Assembly (NCBI RefSeq): GCF_008329645.1
Contig: NZ_CP043474.1
Location: 5,208,001 to 5,272,000, forward strand
Length of the DNA stretch: 64,000 bases
Direction of reading: 5' to 3'
DNA from: Mycolicibacterium grossiae
GTDB taxonomy: Bacteria; Actinomycetota; Actinomycetes; Mycobacteriales; Mycobacteriaceae
Shown: positions 50,517 to 59,121 of the stretch, in pieces
Position numbering within the stretch: position 1 is the first letter of the stretch
How the letters are laid out: the number at the start of each line of letters is the position of its first letter
Made by a program: the position numbers and the translations under genes
Notes under the pieces: model-generated
Database searches by the model: none
What the model was told of the DNA's origin: nothing
What the model saw: only the letters and a program-made list of their open reading frames with translations

Positions 50517-51302
50517 CTAGTGGCCGTCCTCGTGGTCCAGCTCCATCGACTGGCTGAAGTACAGGATCGTCAGCAGCGCGAAGATGAAGGCCTGGATCAG
50601 ACCGACGAAGAGGTCGAACGTCTTCCAGATGGCGTTGGGCGCCCACTGGATGTACCACGGGAACATCGCGATCAGGGCGACCAGGATGCCACCGGCGAAG
50701 ATGTTGCCGAAGAGTCGCAGTGCCAGCGAGATCGGCTTGGCGAGTTCCTCGACGATGTTGATCGGCGCGAGGAACGCGACGTGTCCCTTCACCACCTTGA
50801 TGGGGTGGCCGATGATGCCGCGGCGCCAGATGCCCGCCGCGTGGTAGCAGACGAACACGAACAGGGCGAGCGCGAGCACGAAGTTGATGTCGGATGCCGG
50901 CGCCTTGTACAGCTCGGCCGCCGCGCCGTCGGCGCCGCCGTACTGCAGCGGGAAGACGGCCAGCCAGTTGGAGATCAGGATGAAGACGAAGATCGTCACC
51001 GCCAGCGGCAGCACGAACGGGGCGATCCGCATGCCGATCGAGCCCTCGATCTGCTGCCGCATCTGGATGGTCAGCGCCTCCCAGAACAGCTGCACGCCAC
51101 CGGGGACGCCGGTCGAGGTGACCTTCGACTTCAGGAAGAAGGCGAGTCCGATCACGATGGCCGCGGTGATGGCCGTGGCGAGGATGGTGTCGCCGTTGAA
51201 CGTCAGCCCGAACAGTTCGAACACCAGCGTGTGGTGGCCGACGTGGATGGGGGCGCCCCCCTCCTCCGCGGCGAGAACGATCTGGTTCATCGTGTCAGTC
51301 AT
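50517..51302 (-). CDS. atpB: ATP synthase a subunit
   Basis: The 261-aa stator channel subunit with five to six hydrophobic helices. The essential Arg is in SLALRLFGNIFAGGILVALI near 195, and QAFIFALLTILYFSQSMEL forms the last helix. The start is placed at ATG 51302, which overlaps the end of the upstream atpI-like gene by 8 nt; an in-frame GTG at 51305 and ATG 51290 are possible. GAAGGG lies just upstream. Confidence 0.95.
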   Translation of the reverse strand: MTDTMNQIVLAAEEGGAPIHVGHHTLVFELFGLTFNGDTILATAITAAIVIGLAFFLKSKVTSTGVPGGVQLFWEALTIQMRQQIEGSIGMRIAPFVLPLAVTIFVFILISNWLAVFPLQYGGADGAAAELYKAPASDINFVLALALFVFVCYHAAGIWRRGIIGHPIKVVKGHVAFLAPINIVEELAKPISLALRLFGNIFAGGILVALIAMFPWYIQWAPNAIWKTFDLFVGLIQAFIFALLTILYFSQSMELDHEDGH

Positions 51303-51753
51303 CACCCTTCGATTCCGTGTCCGTGGCCGCCACGTCGAGCCCTTCGCCGCGGATCTTGCGCAGGACCGGGATGCTGGTGCTCATCACCAGCAGTGCCTGG
51401 AAGATCGCCAGCCCGAAGAGCACCGCGAGGCCGCCGTGCGCCTTGAAGACGAAGGCGACCGTCAACCCGATCGCCGTGATCACCAGCAGGCGCGTCGCCG
51501 AGTTGAGCGCCATCTTCTTCTTGAGGGGGTGGTCCTCGGCGGTGATCGACTCGACCGCGCGACGGACCAGCAATGCATTGATCAGACCGAGACCGAGGCC
51601 GACGCCGAAGAAGACGCCCCACAGCGGCTGGCCGCCGAACCAGAATGCAGCGACCGCGAGTGCCGTCAGCGCGAGGCAGACGATCAACAACCGGACCGGC
51701 CGGAAGGCCACCGCGGGGAACACCAAGGGCGCGTCCTGCGCTGGCGTCGTCAT
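51295..51753 (-). CDS. ATP synthase AtpI-like membrane protein
   Basis: A 152-aa protein with four hydrophobic segments (RLLIVCLALTALAVAAFWFG; PLWGVFFGVGLGLGLINALL; LLVITAIGLTVAFVF; GLAVLFGLAIFQALLVMSTS). It is the first gene of the atp operon, as Rv1303 is. AtpI proteins help c-ring assembly or ion supply in other bacteria; here that is by analogy. GAGGTGA precedes the ATG. The C-terminal tail is acidic and overlaps atpB. Confidence 0.85.
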   Translation of the reverse strand: MTTPAQDAPLVFPAVAFRPVRLLIVCLALTALAVAAFWFGGQPLWGVFFGVGLGLGLINALLVRRAVESITAEDHPLKKKMALNSATRLLVITAIGLTVAFVFKAHGGLAVLFGLAIFQALLVMSTSIPVLRKIRGEGLDVAATDTESKGDD

Positions 51754-52032
51754 CGCGTCACCTCGAATCCCGCTTTCACGGAAGCTGTCCCCTTTGACAT
51801 GAAAATGATCCGGTGCCGTGCCCGACGAGAGTATCGGAGGGCGACTGGCGCGCTGGAATCACCCAAGGGGTAGCTCCCTTTGTCGGTCGTGAGTCGGCTC
51901 CGAACGGTCCTGTCGAACCGCTGGGCCGGGCCGGCAACCCGCGAGGTCTTTCGGGTTCTGCCAGTAACGTACCACAAGGTAGACAGCCGAAAAACGGCCC
52001 TACTACCAATCGTCGTAATTCGTCCCGTCGAC
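51754..52032 (-). promoter_or_regulatory. 279-bp intergenic region upstream of the atp operon
   Basis: No gene is seen. On the minus strand a GCCGTTTTTCGGC stem-loop (about 51987-51999) follows wecA, and a TACGTT candidate -10 sits near 51966-51971 with a weak -35. An inverted repeat CAAGGG-N6-CCCTTG-like element lies near 51864-51881. This is the expected place for the atp promoter and leader, but I cannot fix the start site. Confidence 0.4.
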
Positions 52033-53205
52033 CTAGTCTGCGAAGTCGCTGGGAACCTCTCCCCCGCGTTTGAGCAGCGGGATGAGCGTGACGACGATGG
52101 CCACGACGATCGCGGCGAGCATCACCGCGCCGGTGTAGCGCGGGTCGAAGAAGATCGTGCTCGCGGCGCCCAGGGCGACGATGCCAACCCACAGGTAGAT
52201 GAGCAGCACCACGCGCCGGTGCGAGTGGCCGATCTGCAGCAACCGGTGGTGCAGGTGCATCTTGTCCGGGCTGAAGGGGCTGCGGCCGGCGCGCGTGCGC
52301 CGCACGATCGCCAGCAACATGTCGAGCGCCGGCACGAACATCACCGCGACGACGAGCAGGAACGGTGACAGCAGGGCGAACACGTCGCGGGCGCCGTAGG
52401 CGTTCTGCGAGATCGGTCCGGCCGCCGTCGTCGACGCCGCGGCGAGCATCAGACCGATCAGCATCGACCCGGAGTCGCCCATGAAGATGCGGGCGCGGTG
52501 GAAGTTGTGCGGCAGGAAACCCAGGCAGGCGCCGGCCAGGACCACCGAGATCACCGCGGGCGGGTAGAACAGCACGTCGCCGCCGTGATCGCGCAGCAGG
52601 CCGATGGAGAAGATGCAGATGGCGGCGGCCGTGATCAGCCCGAGGCCGGCGGCCAGCCCGTCGAGCCCGTCGACGAAGTTCATGGCGTTGACGATGGAGA
52701 CCGTGAGCGCCAGGGTCAGCAGGATGGAGGTCACCTGGTCGAGCACGATGGTGCCGACCCCGCCGATCGGGATGTAGAGCACGCTCCACGCGACGCCCAT
52801 GGTGACGAGCACGCTCGCGGCGGTGATCTGCCCGGCGAACTTGGTGAGCGCGTCGAGGCCCCAGCGGTCGTCGATGAGGCCGATCGCCATGATGAGCCCA
52901 CCCGCGACGACGACGGCGGGCATCCCGGAGGAGTACACGAACCCCCGGGTCAGGGCGGGTAGCTGGGAGGCCAGCAGCACGGCGGCGACCACGCCGACGT
53001 ACATGGCCAGGCCACCCATGCGCGGGGTCGGCTGCAGGTGGACGTCGCGTTCGCGCGGGTAGGCGACGGCACCCCACCGGGTCGCCAGCGCGCGCACCCA
53101 GCCGGTCGCGAAGTAGGTGATGATCGCGGCGGTCAGGCCCACCAGCGCCAGTTCGCGCAGCGGGACGCCCGCACCGCGTTCCGACAGCGCGAGCAGGTCC
53201 TCCAC
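52033..53205 (-). CDS. wecA: decaprenyl-phosphate GlcNAc-1-phosphate transferase (WecA)
   Basis: A 390-aa polyprenyl-phosphate GlcNAc-1-P transferase with about eleven membrane helices. It starts the linker between peptidoglycan and arabinogalactan by forming decaprenyl-PP-GlcNAc. Conserved sites: IGLIDDRWGLDALTKF, NAMNFVDGLDGLAAG, RIFMGDSGSMLIGL and the His-rich loop KMHLHHRLLQIGHSHRR. GTG 53205 (VEDLLALSERGAGVPLRE) is the only reasonable start downstream of the sua5 stop, but its ribosome-binding site is weak; a start inside sua5 cannot be excluded. Confidence 0.93.
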   Translation of the reverse strand: MEDLLALSERGAGVPLRELALVGLTAAIITYFATGWVRALATRWGAVAYPRERDVHLQPTPRMGGLAMYVGVVAAVLLASQLPALTRGFVYSSGMPAVVVAGGLIMAIGLIDDRWGLDALTKFAGQITAASVLVTMGVAWSVLYIPIGGVGTIVLDQVTSILLTLALTVSIVNAMNFVDGLDGLAAGLGLITAAAICIFSIGLLRDHGGDVLFYPPAVISVVLAGACLGFLPHNFHRARIFMGDSGSMLIGLMLAAASTTAAGPISQNAYGARDVFALLSPFLLVVAVMFVPALDMLLAIVRRTRAGRSPFSPDKMHLHHRLLQIGHSHRRVVLLIYLWVGIVALGAASTIFFDPRYTGAVMLAAIVVAIVVTLIPLLKRGGEVPSDFAD

Positions 53206-53240
53206 GCGACGAACCGTACTCGACGTGTCTGTGATCGGGC

Positions 53241-53900
53241 TCAGTCGCTCGTCGGCGTCAGCGTCTCGGCGTCCACGCCCAGGACCTCGGCGACGGCCTG
53301 CGCGGAGATGGGCCCCTGCCGCAGCACGCGTGGAGTCGGGCCGGTGAGGTCGACGATCGTGGAGGCGGCCTGGCGCGCCGATGGACCGGCCTCGAGGTAG
53401 ACCTCCACGTGGTCGCCGAGCTGCGCCTGCGCATCGGCGGCGGTGACGGCGGGCGGCCTGCCGGAGACGTTGGCGCTCGAGACCGCCATCGGGCCGACGT
53501 CGCGCAGCAACTCGATGGCGACGGGGTGCAGCGGCATGCGCAGCATCACCGTCCCGTTGGCATCGCCGAGGTCCCACTGCAGCGACGGCGCCTGGCGGAC
53601 CACCAGGCTGAGTGCCCCGGGCCAGAACGCGCGGATGAGGTCGCGGGCGCTGCCGGGCACCGAGTACACCAGGCCGTCGACCGTGTGCCAGGAGCCGACG
53701 AGCACCGGCACGGGCATGTCGCGGCCGCGGCCCTTGGCGGCGAGTAGCGAGGCGACGGCCGTGCCGTCGAACGCGTCGGCGCCGATGCCGTAGACGGTGT
53801 CGGTGGGCAGCACCACCAGCCGGCCACCCTTGAGCGCGCTGATGGCCGACGCGATGCCGGTGGTGCGCTGCTGGGGATCCGAGCAGTCGAACACGGTCAT
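53241..53900 (-). CDS. sua5: L-threonylcarbamoyladenylate synthase
   Basis: A 219-aa YrdC/Sua5 protein making threonylcarbamoyl-AMP from threonine, bicarbonate and ATP for t6A37 in tRNA. The motif VVLPTDTVYGIGADAFD (near 32-48) and ALSLVVRQAP, VSSANVSGRPP and the C-terminal ASTIVDLTGPTPRVLRQGPI match. GAAGGAG precedes the ATG. It lies between prmC and wecA, the fixed mycobacterial order. Confidence 0.94.
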   Translation of the reverse strand: MTVFDCSDPQQRTTGIASAISALKGGRLVVLPTDTVYGIGADAFDGTAVASLLAAKGRGRDMPVPVLVGSWHTVDGLVYSVPGSARDLIRAFWPGALSLVVRQAPSLQWDLGDANGTVMLRMPLHPVAIELLRDVGPMAVSSANVSGRPPAVTAADAQAQLGDHVEVYLEAGPSARQAASTIVDLTGPTPRVLRQGPISAQAVAEVLGVDAETLTPTSD

Positions 53901-53948
53901 CTCGGCTCCTTCGGCGTGTTCGGACGGGTGGTGTCGGGCACTAGCTTC

Positions 53949-54800
53949 TCACCCGGTGCGGGTGGCGGTGACGAAGCGGGGTCGTCCGGCGAGGTCGCGG
54001 CGCGACGTCACGTCGGTGAAGTCGCCGGTGCGCGCGAACACGGCGACGGTGGCCGCGGCGGTGGTGTCGTCGTGTTCGACGCCGATGCGGCCGCTGCCCC
54101 GGCGGAGCAGCCGGCTCGCGTGACCGGCGATCGGCGCGATGACCGCCATGCCGTCCGGCCCGCCGAAGAGCGCGTGGCACGGATCGTGATCGGCCACCTC
54201 CGGCGCGAGCACCGCGCCGTCGGGAATGTAGGGCGGATTGGCCACGATCAGGTCGACCGCACCCTCGCGTCCGGCGAGCAGGCCGGGGGCGGTGACGTCG
54301 GCCGCGAGGACCTCGACGCCGGTGCCCTCGGCGTTGCGACGGGTGTACCGCAGCGCATCGTCGGAGTCGTCGACGGCGATCACCGTGGCAGCGGGCAGGG
54401 CGCGTGCCAGCGCGATCGCGAGCGCACCGGAGCCGGTGCACAGGTCGACGACGACGGGCCGGTCCGGGAGCGGCTGAGCCAAGGCCCATTCGAGCAGCGA
54501 CTCGGTCTCCGGCCGCGGGACGAAGACGCCGGGGCCGACCGCGAGCGTGACCGGACCGAAGGCTGCGGTCCCCACGACGTGCTGCAGCGGCTCCCGGGCG
54601 GCGCGCCGGGCGACGAGGTCCCGGTATCGCGCGGCGAACGCCGCGTCGGGGGTGGCGAACGGCAGCCGGCCGCGGTCGACGCCGAGGACGTACGCGGCGA
54701 GGAACTCCGCGTCCGCGCGGGCGCTGTCGACGCCCGCGGCGTCCAGGCGCGCGGTGGCCTCGGCGATGGCCTCGGTCAGGACGCGCCGCGGCGCGGTCAT
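53949..54800 (-). CDS. prmC: release factor glutamine N5-methyltransferase
   Basis: A 283-aa SAM-dependent enzyme that methylates the Gln of the GGQ motif in release factors. SAM motif I is VVDLCTGSGALAIALARALP (near 118), and the substrate motif is LIVANPPYIPDG near 185 with the diagnostic NPPY. The N-terminal helical domain recognises the release factor. ATG 54800 overlaps the prfA stop (ATGA), so the enzyme is translationally coupled to its substrate. Confidence 0.95.
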   Translation of the reverse strand: MTAPRRVLTEAIAEATARLDAAGVDSARADAEFLAAYVLGVDRGRLPFATPDAAFAARYRDLVARRAAREPLQHVVGTAAFGPVTLAVGPGVFVPRPETESLLEWALAQPLPDRPVVVDLCTGSGALAIALARALPAATVIAVDDSDDALRYTRRNAEGTGVEVLAADVTAPGLLAGREGAVDLIVANPPYIPDGAVLAPEVADHDPCHALFGGPDGMAVIAPIAGHASRLLRRGSGRIGVEHDDTTAAATVAVFARTGDFTDVTSRRDLAGRPRFVTATRTG

Positions 54801-55870
54801 GCCTCTTGCAGCCGGGCCTGCTTGTCCGCCGCGGCCAGCGCGTCGAACAGCGGGTCGAGGTCGCCGTCGAGCACCTGGTCGAGGTTGTGCGCCTTGAAGT
54901 TGATCCGGTGGTCGGCGATCCGGTTCTCGGGGAAGTTGTAGGTGCGGATGCGCTCGCTGCGGTCGACGGTGCGGATCTGGCTGGCGCGGTCGGCCGATGC
55001 GTCGGCCTGGGCCTGTTCCTCGGCGAGCGCCTGCAGCCGCGCCGCGAGCACCTGCATGGCGCGCGCCTTGTTCTGCAGCTGCGACCGCTCGTTCTGGCAC
55101 GTCACCACGATGCCGGTGGGCAGGTGGGTGATGCGCACCGCGGAGTCGGTGGTGTTGACGCCCTGACCGCCCTTGCCGGACGAGCGGTAGACGTCGATGC
55201 GCAGGTCGGACTCGTCGATCTGCACCTGCTCGATCTCGTCGGGCTCGGGATAGACGAGGATGCCTGCCGCCGAGGTGTGCACGCGGCCCTGCGACTCGGT
55301 GACCGGAACCCGCTGCACGCGGTGCACCCCGCCCTCGAACTTCAGCTTCGACCACACGCCGTCGGCGGAATCGCCCTTGCTGGCGATGGTCAGCGTGGCG
55401 TCCTTGTACCCGCCCAGGTCGGAAGTGGTTTCGTCGAGCACGGTCACCGTCCAGCCGTGCCGCTCCGCGTACCGGATGTACATGCGAGCGAGGTCGGCGG
55501 CGAACAGTGCCGATTCCTCGCCGCCCTCCCCCGACTTCACCTCGAGCACCACGTCGTCGGCGTCGTGCGGGTCGCGCGGCGCGAGCAGGTCGGTGAGGTG
55601 ATCGTCGAGTTCGGCGAGCCGGGCCTCCAGGTCCGGAATCTCGGCAGCGAACGACTCGTCGTCGGCCGCGAGTTCCCGGGCGGCTTCGAGGTCGCCGCGG
55701 ACCGCTTCGAGCTTGCGGTAGGTGGCCGCGATCGGCGACACCTGGGCGAAGCGCCGTCCGACGCGACGCGCCGCCGCGGCATCCGCGTGCAACCCCGGGT
55801 CGGACAGCTGCCGTTCGAGGTCGGCGTGCTCGGCCAGCAGGGCCTCGATCTTGGGAGCGTTGTCGCTCAC
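54797..55870 (-). CDS. prfA: peptide chain release factor 1
   Basis: A 357-aa class I factor for UAA/UAG. The stop codon-reading P-x-T motif is PVT in VQRVPVTESQGRVHTSAAG near 185, and the catalytic GGQ is in RSSGKGGQGVNTTDSAVRI near 230. GTG 55870 is preceded by GGAGGCACCG. The following prmC overlaps by 4 nt. The upstream rpmE gene lies 89 nt away. Confidence 0.97.
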   Translation of the reverse strand: MSDNAPKIEALLAEHADLERQLSDPGLHADAAAARRVGRRFAQVSPIAATYRKLEAVRGDLEAARELAADDESFAAEIPDLEARLAELDDHLTDLLAPRDPHDADDVVLEVKSGEGGEESALFAADLARMYIRYAERHGWTVTVLDETTSDLGGYKDATLTIASKGDSADGVWSKLKFEGGVHRVQRVPVTESQGRVHTSAAGILVYPEPDEIEQVQIDESDLRIDVYRSSGKGGQGVNTTDSAVRITHLPTGIVVTCQNERSQLQNKARAMQVLAARLQALAEEQAQADASADRASQIRTVDRSERIRTYNFPENRIADHRINFKAHNLDQVLDGDLDPLFDALAAADKQARLQEA

Positions 55871-55959
55871 CGGTGCCTCCTTGAAGCGAATGGACCCGTC
55901 AACGAGAACGGCGCCCGTCCGAACGCACGGGTGCGTCGGAGCGGGCGCCGCTGTCTGGG

Positions 55960-56196
55960 CTACTTGTCGGCTGCGGCCTTGTCGCCGGCGTTCCGCTTGC
56001 CATAGCGCTTCTCGAAGCGCGCCACGCGGCCGCCGCTGTCGAGGATCTTCTGCTTGCCGGTGTAGAACGGGTGGCACTGCGAGCAGACCTCGACCACGAT
56101 GTGGCCGTTGTCCTTGGTGCTGCGGGTCTGGAAGGTGTTGCCACAGCCGCAGACCACGGTGGTCTCGTTGTAATTGGGGTGAACGCCCGATTTCAT
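55960..56196 (-). CDS. rpmE: 50S ribosomal protein L31 (C+ type)
   Basis: A 78-aa zinc-binding L31. The four ligands are in TVVCGCGNTF and VEVCSQCHPFY, so this is the zinc-containing paralogue rather than the zinc-free one used under Zn starvation. The mycobacterial basic tail AGDKAAADK is present. ATG 56196 gives MKSGVHPNYNET; an upstream extension is not used because GAGGACC lies just before this ATG. Confidence 0.97.
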   Translation of the reverse strand: MKSGVHPNYNETTVVCGCGNTFQTRSTKDNGHIVVEVCSQCHPFYTGKQKILDSGGRVARFEKRYGKRNAGDKAAADK

Positions 56197-56313
56197 CTCT
56201 AGGTCCTCTTCGTTGGGTGGTCGCCGGGTCGCCCGCTCCCTGACCTGGGAGATGTCGAGCGTGAACCGGAACCGAGGTCGACGGCCCATTATGCCAGGTC
56301 AACCGCCAGTCTC

Positions 56314-56904
56314 CTAAACGTGCTCGGACGGGCCGATATTCCGTCCGGCCAGCAGCATGACCACATCGTCCAGCGGACGCGCAACCACGCGTCCGCTGCC
56401 CACCGCGAACGGCGCGTCGGTCGCCTCGAACCGGACGTCGGGGAAGCGCCGTCGCGCATTGATGGGGAACGTCATGGTCCACAGTCGGTCGGCGACGACC
56501 AACGCGGCATCCTGCGGCATCGTCCGGGGCAGTCCGAGCGGCCGGGCGATGTCCTGGCCGTGGACCAGCGCGTCGAGCAGTGGGTCGACGACCTTCGTCC
56601 CGGGCGGGCGGCGTCGCGATCCGACCATGCCACGCAGTGTGGCGACGATCTCGTCGGTGCTGCGGCGGTCCTCGCGGGCCACGCGCGCCATCATCGCGTC
56701 GAATCGGAAGCCGGAGCGCAGCGCTTCGAGCGCCATCCGGCCCCAGCCCACATTGGCCTGGACGAGGTGCACCGCCACCTCGCGCACCGTCCACGCGTCG
56801 CACAGCGACGGCGTCGCCCACTGCGCCGGCACCAGCGTCTCCAGCAGGTCGGCGAGTTCGGCGCGCTGGGCGTCGACGTGACCCCAGATCTCCTCGTCGT
56901 GCAT
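56314..56904 (-). CDS. DinB/mycothiol-dependent maleylpyruvate isomerase-like protein
   Basis: A 196-aa helical-bundle protein. It has the family pattern AELADLLETLVPAQWATPSL, CDAWTVREVAVHLVQ (first metal His), and VHGQDIARPLGLPRTMP (second His) near 125, with a C-terminal SCP2-like piece (RRFPDVRFEATD). These bind a metal and often use mycothiol. The exact reaction is unknown. GGAGAG precedes the ATG. It is divergent from a MarR gene with a clear palindrome between them. Confidence 0.82.
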   Translation of the reverse strand: MHDEEIWGHVDAQRAELADLLETLVPAQWATPSLCDAWTVREVAVHLVQANVGWGRMALEALRSGFRFDAMMARVAREDRRSTDEIVATLRGMVGSRRRPPGTKVVDPLLDALVHGQDIARPLGLPRTMPQDAALVVADRLWTMTFPINARRRFPDVRFEATDAPFAVGSGRVVARPLDDVVMLLAGRNIGPSEHV

Positions 56905-56917
56905 GCCCTCTCCAATC

Positions 56918-56945
56918 GTCAGGACTCCTGACAATATAGTCAGGA
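56918..56945. promoter_or_regulatory. MarR operator candidate: palindrome plus third half-site
   Basis: GTCAGGACTCCTGAC (56918-56932) is a perfect 7-1-7 palindrome, and a further GTCAGGA lies at 56939-56945, exactly 21 bp or two helical turns from the first. A TATAGT box at 56935-56940 overlaps it. Located between the divergent DinB-like and MarR genes. Confidence 0.65.
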
Positions 56946-56962
56946 ATCCGAACCATGTCGAG

Positions 56963-56968
56963 TACGAT
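56963..56968 (+). promoter_or_regulatory. putative -10 box of the leaderless MarR gene
   Basis: TACGAT ends 6 nt before GTG 56975. Confidence 0.5.
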
Positions 56969-56974
56969 CTCGGC

Positions 56975-57406
56975 GTGACGGAACCGAACACCGCGACGCT
57001 GATGTTCATCGCCCACCGCGCCGCCGAGGCGCGCGTGCACGACGCGCTGCGGGCGTCGGGCTTCGACGACCTCACTGCGGCGCAGACGCGGCTGGCGCAG
57101 CGGCTGCGCCCCGAGGGAATCCGGCTGACCGACCTCGCCGAGCAGGCCGGCGTCACCAAGCAGACCGCCGGCGCGCTGATCGACGACCTCGCGCGACGGG
57201 GTTACGTCGAACGCATCCCCGACCCCGCCGACGCCCGGGCCCGACTGGTGGTGCTCAGCCCGCGGGGCCGCCGCCTGTGCGCGGCGGCCGCCGCCGAGGT
57301 CGCCGCGGTCGAGGCGCAGTGGCGCGACCACCTCGGCGCCGCGGACTACGACCGGCTGCGGCGCCTGCTGCTGGTTCTGCGGGACGTCACCGATCCGTAC
57401 CGGTGA
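56975..57406 (+). CDS. MarR family transcriptional regulator
   Basis: A 143-aa winged-helix protein: HTH RLTDLAEQAGVTKQTAGALI near 50-69 and wing PDPADARARLVVLSP near 85. GTG 56975 (VTEPNTATL) is chosen because a TACGAT box is 6 nt upstream. It probably binds the GTCAGGA palindrome and controls the divergent DinB-like gene and itself. Its 3' end overlaps the convergent acyl-CoA ligase gene by 20 bp. Confidence 0.9.
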   Translation: MTEPNTATLMFIAHRAAEARVHDALRASGFDDLTAAQTRLAQRLRPEGIRLTDLAEQAGVTKQTAGALIDDLARRGYVERIPDPADARARLVVLSPRGRRLCAAAAAEVAAVEAQWRDHLGAADYDRLRRLLLVLRDVTDPYR

Positions 57407-58994
57407 CCGCGAGCACGCCGAAGGTGCGACCCTCGCGCGTCCACAGCGTGCGGCCTGCGGGATCGGTGCCCATCGCCACCAGGTCGCGCTTGAGGATCTT
57501 GTTGGTCGCCGTGCTCGGCAGGTCCTCGGCGATCCACACGTACCGCGGCCAGGCCTTCGGCGACAGGTCGGGCTGGGCGGCCAGGAACGCCCCGAACTCC
57601 GCGGGCGTCAACGCGGCCCCGTCCCGCAGGACGAGCGCGGCCATCACCTGGTCACCGACGTACTCGTCCGGCACGGGATAGACGGCGACGCGGCTGATCG
57701 CGTTCAGTCGCAGCAGGATGCGCTCGATGGGCGCGGTGGTCAGGTTCTCGCCGTCGACGCGCATCCAGTCGGCGGTGCGGCCGGCGAGGTAGATCCAGCC
57801 GTCGGCGTCCCGGTAGGCCAGGTCGCCGGACCAGTACATGCCATGCCGCATCCGCTGGTCGGTGGCGCCCTGGTCGTTGTAGTAGCCGCGGAAGAGGCCG
57901 CTGCCGCTGGTGTTGACCAACTCGCCGGTCGCCGCGGCGGCGTTGAGCAGGGCACCGGAGGCGTCGAAGCGGGCGACCTCGCACTCGGTCACCGTCTCGG
58001 GGTCGAAGATCGCGACGCCCGGGAAGCCCTTCCCAATCGACCCGGTCGGGCAGTCGTCCGGGCGGGTGATGATCACGGCGGTCTCGGTGGACCCGAACCC
58101 GTCCCACACCGTGCAGCCGAAGCGGCGCCCGAACTCGTCGATGTCGCGGTCCGCCGCTTCGTTGCCGAACGCGATGCGCAGGGGGTTGTCGGCGTCGTCC
58201 GGCCGCTCGGCCGTGGCGAGGATGTATGCCAACGGCTTGCCGACGTAGTTCATGTACGTCACGCCGTACCGCCGGACGTCGTCGAGGAAGCGCGAGGCGG
58301 AGAACGACGCGGGCGCCATCGTGGCTCCGGCGTTCAGCGCCACGCTCCAGCCCGCGTAGACGGCGTTGGAGTGGAACAGCGGCATCGCGAGGTAGCAGAC
58401 GTCGGACGCATCCAGTGCGTACCGCTCGACCAGTGCGGTCCCGGCGAACAGCACCATGGCGTGCGGCACCTCCACGGCTTTGGGTTCGCCGCTGGTGCCC
58501 GAGGTGAAGATCATCATGAAGGTGTCGTCGGCGCCGACCTCGGCGTGCGGGACCAGGCCGGGCGCCGCCGCCGTCCGTTGCGACCACTCCGGCGCGGAGA
58601 CGTCGAACACCGAGACGCCGGGTAGGTCGATGCCGTCGAGCAGGTGGCGGTGCTCGGCGTCGGTGAGCAGGATCTGACAGTCGACGCGGGCGACGTCGCG
58701 CGCGATCGCCTCGCCGCGCCGCGTGGTGTTGATGCCGCACAGCACGTAACCGCCGAGGGCGGCCGCGGCGAGGGCGGTGAGCATGTCGGGCGTGTTGCCC
58801 AGCAGGACGCCCACGTGCAGCGGGCGCTCGGCGTCGGCGGCGTCGATCAGCGCCGCGGCCTGCGCGAACGCCTCGGCGATGTGCTGCCGCCACGTCCAGG
58901 TGCGATCGCCGAACCGGACGGCCGGGGTGTCGACGTCGGCGCGCTCGCGCAGCAGCTGTTGCAACGTGTCCGGCACCGGGGACTCCTTCGTCAC
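57387..58994 (-). CDS. acyl-CoA synthetase (FadD family)
   Basis: A 535-aa ANL superfamily enzyme activating a carboxylic acid to acyl-CoA via acyl-AMP. The AMP motif MMIFTSGTSGEPKAVEV is near 155, GFGSTETAVI near 300, SGDLAYRDADGWIYLAGRTA near 390 and the Lys-containing A10-like TATNKILKRDLV near 500. It resembles mycobacterial FadD1 in my memory, but chain length cannot be inferred. Start GTG 58994; a TetR gene is divergent across 127 bp with an inverted repeat between. Confidence 0.9.
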   Translation of the reverse strand: MTKESPVPDTLQQLLRERADVDTPAVRFGDRTWTWRQHIAEAFAQAAALIDAADAERPLHVGVLLGNTPDMLTALAAAALGGYVLCGINTTRRGEAIARDVARVDCQILLTDAEHRHLLDGIDLPGVSVFDVSAPEWSQRTAAAPGLVPHAEVGADDTFMMIFTSGTSGEPKAVEVPHAMVLFAGTALVERYALDASDVCYLAMPLFHSNAVYAGWSVALNAGATMAPASFSASRFLDDVRRYGVTYMNYVGKPLAYILATAERPDDADNPLRIAFGNEAADRDIDEFGRRFGCTVWDGFGSTETAVIITRPDDCPTGSIGKGFPGVAIFDPETVTECEVARFDASGALLNAAAATGELVNTSGSGLFRGYYNDQGATDQRMRHGMYWSGDLAYRDADGWIYLAGRTADWMRVDGENLTTAPIERILLRLNAISRVAVYPVPDEYVGDQVMAALVLRDGAALTPAEFGAFLAAQPDLSPKAWPRYVWIAEDLPSTATNKILKRDLVAMGTDPAGRTLWTREGRTFGVLAVTGTDR

Positions 58995-58996
58995 GC

Positions 58997-59028
58997 ATGG
59001 TGAACACTGTCGAAAAAGTGTCTACCAT
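58997..59028. promoter_or_regulatory. TetR operator candidate (32-bp inverted repeat)
   Basis: ATGGT-N2-ACACT-N8-AGTGT-N2-ACCAT is exactly symmetric in its ten outer positions on each side. It ends 2 nt from the acyl-CoA ligase start and overlaps a TACCAT box at 59023-59028 pointing to the TetR gene, so a bound TetR dimer could block both. Confidence 0.65.
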
Positions 59029-59121
59029 CCTCGGCACGTCGCACGCGGAGTTTCGACCATTGGCAGAATGCATCCATCCGCGTCGCCGCGCGGCACGTTC
59101 GCGCAACCCGAGGAGGCGCCG

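Noticed and set aside
51776..53577. Long overlapping frames opposite or shifted against wecA and atpI
   Set aside because: Composition biased to Arg/Gly/Ala and no motifs; the wecA frame has all conserved family sites.
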